Positions 59,128 to 64,000 of a DNA stretch of 64,000 bases are shown in pieces; the stretch's first letter is position 1; every line of letters begins with the position of its first letter. A model generated the notes under the pieces. That model was not told where the DNA came from. It saw only the letters and a program-made list of their open reading frames with translations, and made no database searches. This DNA is from Paraspadella gotoi (taxonomy: Eukaryota; Chaetognatha): positions 15,439,103 through 15,503,102 of the forward strand of contig CM119268.1 of NCBI GenBank assembly GCA_051294375.1, written 5' to 3'. Made by a program: the position numbers and the translations under genes.

Positions 59128-60226
59128 AGACTGCGCCTATCGCCCGCCCGTTCGACTCCAGTCTTTTTTTTTTCTATTCCCATCTCCGGTTCCTTACCCT
59201 CAACCTTCACCTTACTTTTTCCTCTTTCATTGGCCTCTTTCTTTTCGTCCGGACAATTTCCTCCTTTCGCACAGACTCGATTACATTTTCGTAGAATTCG
59301 TAGAAATTAAGAATATTAATACGATACAATTCTTTTCGTTTAAATTTCCACGTTTTTACCTCTAACGCTGCAAACCCATTTTCCTTCGGTTCATGCCCCC
59401 TAGCCCCTACCACAATGAACCTGACCTTAATGCACTAGTCAAAAATTATTAACACAAAATACATGAAGGCAAATTTCGTAGCTTAAATAGAAAATGGAAA
59501 GAGTAAAACCTGAGGAAGAATCGCTTCTTCTTCCTCCTTCGAAGACGCTTGGGTGGGAAACTTCCCTTCCACCATTGTCCTCCCACCTCTCCCCCCCTCC
59601 CACCTCAACCATCCCACTTCNNNNNNNNNNNNNNNNNNNNNNNNNNNNNNNNNNNNNNNNNNNNNNNNNNNNNNNNNNNNNNNNNNNNNNNNNNNNNNNN
59701 NNNNNNNNNNNNNNNNNNNNNNNNNNNNNNNNNNNNNNNNNNNNNNNNNNNNNNNNNNNNNNNNNNNNNNNNNNNNNNNNNNNNNNNNNNNNNNNNNNNN
59801 NNNNNNNNNNNNNNNNNNNNNNNNNNNNNNNNNNNNNNNNNNNNNNNNNNNNNNNNNNNNNNNNNNNNNNNNNNNNNNNNNNNNNNNNNNNNNNNNNNNN
59901 NNNNNNNNNNNNNNNNNNNNNNNNNNNNNNNNNNNNNNNNNNNNNNNNNNNNNNNNNNNNNNNNNNNNNNNNNNNNNNNNNNNNNNNNNNNNNNNNNNNN
60001 NNNNNNNNNNNNNNNNNNNNNNNNNNNNNNNNNNNNNNNNNNNNNNNNNNNNNNNNNNNNNNNNNNNNNNNNNNNNNNNNNNNNNNNNNNNNNNNNNNNN
60101 NNNNNNNNNNNNNNNNNNNNNNNNNNNNNNNNNNNNNNNNNNNNNNNNNNNNNNNNNNAAAGTCTCATGCAATGAACTTTCCAATTTATTTTGGATATAT
60201 TTTAATCATCTCTCATAATGTTAATA
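59128..60226. other. C/T-rich stretch and a 538-base gap
   Basis: No gene is supported; the gap is 59621-60158. Confidence 0.5.
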
Positions 60227-60765
60227 TTATTTTGATAAAATTTTGATAATATATGTATTCCCTGAAGTAGTGCCCTTTTTTATATGTAGTATGCATTCCC
60301 TGTTCTCGCATTTTGTGCATAGTTGAATTACATTGTCCTCAAGACTGAAGTTATGAGCAATATGTATACTATTACTATTACTGTATATATCTATATTCTT
60401 AGTGAATTTTGTCGTCCACCTCACTAATAAGCTTCTCCGACTGAGTGACATCGGGAATGAAATTAAACAGTTCATAATGAAAAAAAGCATTATCTTTACT
60501 AAAACTAAAGAATACAAAAAGGAAACGAAACCATATAATCCCCGGCCTCTCTCTTCAGTGTCATCGCCCCTTGTTTCTTTCTCGACCTTTTCCCCTCTTT
60601 TTGTCTCTTGGCGAGAAAAAAAAAGTTCGGTTCCCTTCGGAAGCGATTTTTCAAAATTAATCGTCTTTTGACGACAGAACCGAATCATCGAGGAACCGCG
60701 TCGCCGGGTCAGGACGGGTGAGGAGAGGGTGAGTTCGAACGCCGCCGCGGCGGGGAAAGCGCGCA
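60227..60765 (-). CDS. Long open frame running into a gap, unknown protein
   Basis: 178 codons without a stop in AT-rich DNA, ending TAA at 60227. It has a hydrophobic segment (GFVSFLYSLVLVKIMLFFIM) and a late Cys cluster (LCTKCENRECILHIKKG). The N-terminus lies in the 60766-61293 gap. The plus strand is open for 89 codons in the same stretch, so chance cannot be excluded. Confidence 0.3.
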
Positions 60766-61545
60766 NNNNNNNNNNNNNNNNNNNNNNNNNNNNNNNNNNN
60801 NNNNNNNNNNNNNNNNNNNNNNNNNNNNNNNNNNNNNNNNNNNNNNNNNNNNNNNNNNNNNNNNNNNNNNNNNNNNNNNNNNNNNNNNNNNNNNNNNNNN
60901 NNNNNNNNNNNNNNNNNNNNNNNNNNNNNNNNNNNNNNNNNNNNNNNNNNNNNNNNNNNNNNNNNNNNNNNNNNNNNNNNNNNNNNNNNNNNNNNNNNNN
61001 NNNNNNNNNNNNNNNNNNNNNNNNNNNNNNNNNNNNNNNNNNNNNNNNNNNNNNNNNNNNNNNNNNNNNNNNNNNNNNNNNNNNNNNNNNNNNNNNNNNN
61101 NNNNNNNNNNNNNNNNNNNNNNNNNNNNNNNNNNNNNNNNNNNNNNNNNNNNNNNNNNNNNNNNNNNNNNNNNNNNNNNNNNNNNNNNNNNNNNNNNNNN
61201 NNNNNNNNNNNNNNNNNNNNNNNNNNNNNNNNNNNNNNNNNNNNNNNNNNNNNNNNNNNNNNNNNNNNNNNNNNNNNNNNNNNNNNNNNNNNNGGGGTGG
61301 ATGAGTGGGCGAGGGGGGGCGGAGGGGTGAAGGAAAGGGGTGATAGAAAGCAAGCAAAGGAAGACATACATAGGATTATGGAAGCATGGAATCGATCCGA
61401 CAAAGATTGAAGTCGGCGGGACATCGGAAGTAGGAAGGTTCATTCGCTTCGTATCAACTTGGTCAGGGCGACTGAAGACATGAGAGAAAATATGTCTATA
61501 TTTAAGGGGTGATGGTCGATAGGGGGGGGGGAAAGAAGTGAGGAA

Positions 61546-61671
61546 ATGAGTGGAAGGGCGAAGGGGACGAGAGGAGCTCCCGGCCGCCCATTTCTCGGAA
61601 TTTCCTTCCCTCAATTTTCGAGGGCCAAATCCCCGAGCCTGCATCCATCCCTCATGGTTCATACCAAACAA

Positions 61672-61743
<72 letters not shown>

Positions 61744-62142
61744 TGGCACCCGAGGGGCAAACTGGACTCGTCTACCAATTACATCCCCAACCAGAACGAT
61801 TCCATAATCACCTGGCCGATTTTCGAGACGACGACGAGGAAGAGGAAGGAAGACGACGACGACGAGGACGACGACGACAACGACGACGAAGACGTTCGTC
61901 TTCCGCGTCTCCACTCGTTTTTCATGATCCAATCAATCATTGGCTTTTTATTTCTTCGTGCGGAAGAGAGAGGGAGAGAGGAAAGAGAAAGAGAGAGGGC
62001 GCGGATGGGGAGAAAGTGCTGGGGGGAAAACAAAAGACAAAGTGTGAATGAGTACAGAAATGAAAAAAGCCGATGTGTTAATCTTATTTTTAATTTTGTA
62101 AGACAACAACTCGATCTAAAAACTTTGCTTGGAAAAGTATGA
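61546..62142 (+). CDS. Candidate Asp-rich protein (198 codons)
   Basis: ATG at 61546 (MSGRAKGTRGAPGRPFLGIS). Two Asp blocks (61673-61742 and 61852-61895) flank WHPRGKLDSSTNYIPNQNDS and IFETTTRKRKE. A later part reads LPRLHSFFMIQSIIGFLFLR, then Arg/Glu-rich and QQLDLKTLLGKV, TAA. Aspartate blocks with basic linkers suggest a metal-, mineral- or nucleic acid-binding or nucleolar-type protein, but this is inference. The opposite strand is open with Val runs. Confidence 0.35.
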
Positions 62143-62289
62143 GTTACATATGCATGCCCGATACCCATTGCCAGCCACACCCCTTCCCATTTCCTGTAAA
62201 CAACCACATCCCAGACCCATTCCCAATATTCTACCTATATCTAATCAACATATTTGCTTATAAAATATACATATATACATAAAGATTAT

Positions 62290-62470
62290 CCGCATCTACA
62301 ACTCTATCCGCCGACCATCCACCCCATCCACAAACCTCCACCCCTTCAATCCATCCCCCCAACATAACCCCCTCCACCCCTTCCCTCAACCACCACCCCA
62401 TCCCGCAACCACCACCCCATCCACCCCAACCACCACCCCACCACCCCATCCTCCCCAATCGTCGCAGCGG
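62290..62470. repeat. C-rich imperfect repeat (ccaccccatccacc type)
   Basis: Short ccacccca units with variable spacing; no exon seen. Confidence 0.7.
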
Positions 62471-62588
62471 AAACAATTTTTTTGGTCGAACGAATCAGGA
62501 TTTACCTGAACCGTGAAAAGACGCCGTCCAGCGAAGTAGGACTGAAATCGACGGAAAACGGAGAAGCTTTTAGATCTGAGGACGATTT

Positions 62589-62777
62589 TTAACCTTTCAA
62601 ACGTTTAATTTTGGTCTTTTTTTCTGTAGTAGGGAATTTTCTTACGTACATATTGTCAGTTCGACGGACAACGACAAGAGGGAGGGTCCAATGTTGAGCT
62701 CTGGTCAAATAAAATTTAATGCAAAGGTCATTTCTTTGAAAAACATTAATTTGACCGTAAAGCTTCGAAATGGCCAT
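62589..62777 (-). CDS. Candidate small basic protein (62 aa)
   Basis: ATG at 62777 lies in the palindrome aatggccatt, which also gives a plus-strand ATG (MAIEVDPLSSQTLDKTD). The minus product starts MAISKLYGQINVFQRNDLCI, continues LTRAQHWTLPLVVVRRTDNM and ends KKTKIKRLKG. A GTAAGA donor occurs after NMY. No family is recognised. Confidence 0.3.
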   Translation of the reverse strand: MAISKLYGQINVFQRNDLCIKFYLTRAQHWTLPLVVVRRTDNMYVRKFPTTEKKTKIKRLKG

Positions 62778-63227
62778 TGAAGTCGACCCGCTCTCGTCCC
62801 AGACCCTCGATAAGACTGACTAGCTACATCCCTCGCCCTTGTCACCCCTTGTCTCCTGAACCGCAACTCGCTACTTCCTTAAACATGATCCGTCTCTCGC
62901 GCGTCTCTTACCTCAGTCCTCACCAACGAAATTCGTCCAAAGACCAAAAATCCTCTGAGAGTCAATCATCAATCTAAGGAGTCGAGGGAAGGTGGCGCTC
63001 GTCGTCGTCGTCGTCGTCGTTATCATTCTTGCTAACCTAATGAATATTAAGTATTCTTTATCTATGCAGTTATCACGTGATGAGTGATCAATACGAAATG
63101 TAATATCGATGGAACCTTAGAATCCTTAGGGATTCTTAACAACATTTCAATTAAAATCTTACCGAAATGAGGGCCTCTTCAATGTTGACCCTTCTTTAGT
63201 CTTTCTGGCTCTCTGTGTCTCCCTTTT

Positions 63228-63356
<129 letters not shown>

Positions 63357-63462
63357 CCACCCCACTTTTCCTTCCGATCACGACTCTTCCCGCGTTGCCA
63401 TCGGGCTTCCAGACGGGCGACCCTCGTTTCGGCAAGAAAGAAAAAAAAAGATCTAATTCCTT

Positions 63463-63865
63463 TTGTCCAGATTCTGGACGTGGAATCGTTTGCGGGTCGC
63501 GCGCGAGGTCTCCACATTCAGCGAGGATCCTCGACCATTGAGGACGAGATTGATGACGAGAAAGGCGAGGGATGACGAGGACGACGATAACGACGAAGGA
63601 CCGAGAGAAGAGGGACAACACAGATGTGGATTACGACGACGACGACGACGAAAAAAAGCGTCAATGTCTGAAAACTGAGAAAAGTAAATCTATTTTCAAG
63701 ATTTTTTTTTTGAAATGACGACAACGGCGCGAAATTTCTCCAATTTGGCAAAGACGACGTAGATGACGACAAAGACCATAATGTCCGGAGAATCTCATTT
63801 CGATCCACCGAGGACGCCTCGACGCAACCTTCACCCCGTCCACCAGCTCCACCTCCCCCCCCCAC
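63463..63865. other. Right-end coding-like stretch, strand unresolved
   Basis: The plus frame reads RKARDDEDDDNDEGPREEGQ and ends RRRKKASMSEN, TGA at 63678. The minus frame (63865-63518) reads LFFVVVVVVIHICVVPLLSV with Ser-rich flanks. Both are possible. The last 30 bases start another (GA)n. Confidence 0.28.
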
Positions 63866-64000
63866 AGCCTACCAAAGTTCCTCTGGTTCCTCCTTCAATG
63901 TGGCCCAAGATAATTCAGGCGCCACTTATCAGCTCCACAAATCACTCCTCCTCTTAACGACCACCGGGGTGGGAGAGAGGGAGAGAGAGAGAGAGAGAGG

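Noticed and set aside
60709-61932. 407-codon minus ORF
   Set aside because: More than 170 codons are N and the rest is Val runs opposite an Asp-rich plus frame; length is not evidence here.

Overview
The window looks like nuclear DNA from a small-genome invertebrate animal. It has a paired-like (PRD-class) homeobox gene split by introns of about 65-115 bp, GT-AG introns with AATAAA signals, no operons, and many simple repeats: (CT)n/(GA)n, (GAC)n/(GTC)n and GCC runs. The species cannot be named from the sequence. There are 22 N gaps, several long blocks occur two or three times with many single-base indels, and one long inverted repeat ends exactly at a gap. These features suggest an incompletely polished long-read assembly, so many apparent frameshifts may be errors.

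Layout. 0.6-1.6 kb (minus): a four-exon homeobox gene whose splice phases all close. 2.3-12 kb: one locus present in about three versions; the cleanest carries a two-exon membrane-protein gene (11.2-11.9 kb, minus). 14.7-17.5 kb (plus): the most striking locus, a five-exon gene with a 2A-like NPGP motif, an AT-hook and an OTU-protease-like C-terminal domain. Its second intron holds a 0.5-kb-armed palindrome and tRNA/SINE-like sequence. 19.75-34.6 kb: two copies of a block of about 7 kb, with a candidate three-exon membrane-protein gene at one end and a GA-rich minisatellite that fills a gap of the other copy. 34.7-64 kb: gap-broken sequence with many small candidate exons, Asp-rich ORFs, dense CT/GA arrays, clustered CACGTG boxes near 36.8 and 44.7-45.1 kb, an X-box-like palindrome near 46.9 kb, and several minisatellites.

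Only three models rest on several phase-consistent splice junctions or on recognisable domains: the homeobox gene, the OTU gene and the 11.2-kb membrane gene. Other coding entries are candidates. Triplet runs leave several frames open on both strands (GAC = Asp on one strand, GTC = Val on the other), so strand is often uncertain. The genes do not form a visible pathway; the homeobox gene is an ordinary transcription factor and the OTU gene resembles mobile-element-associated genes.
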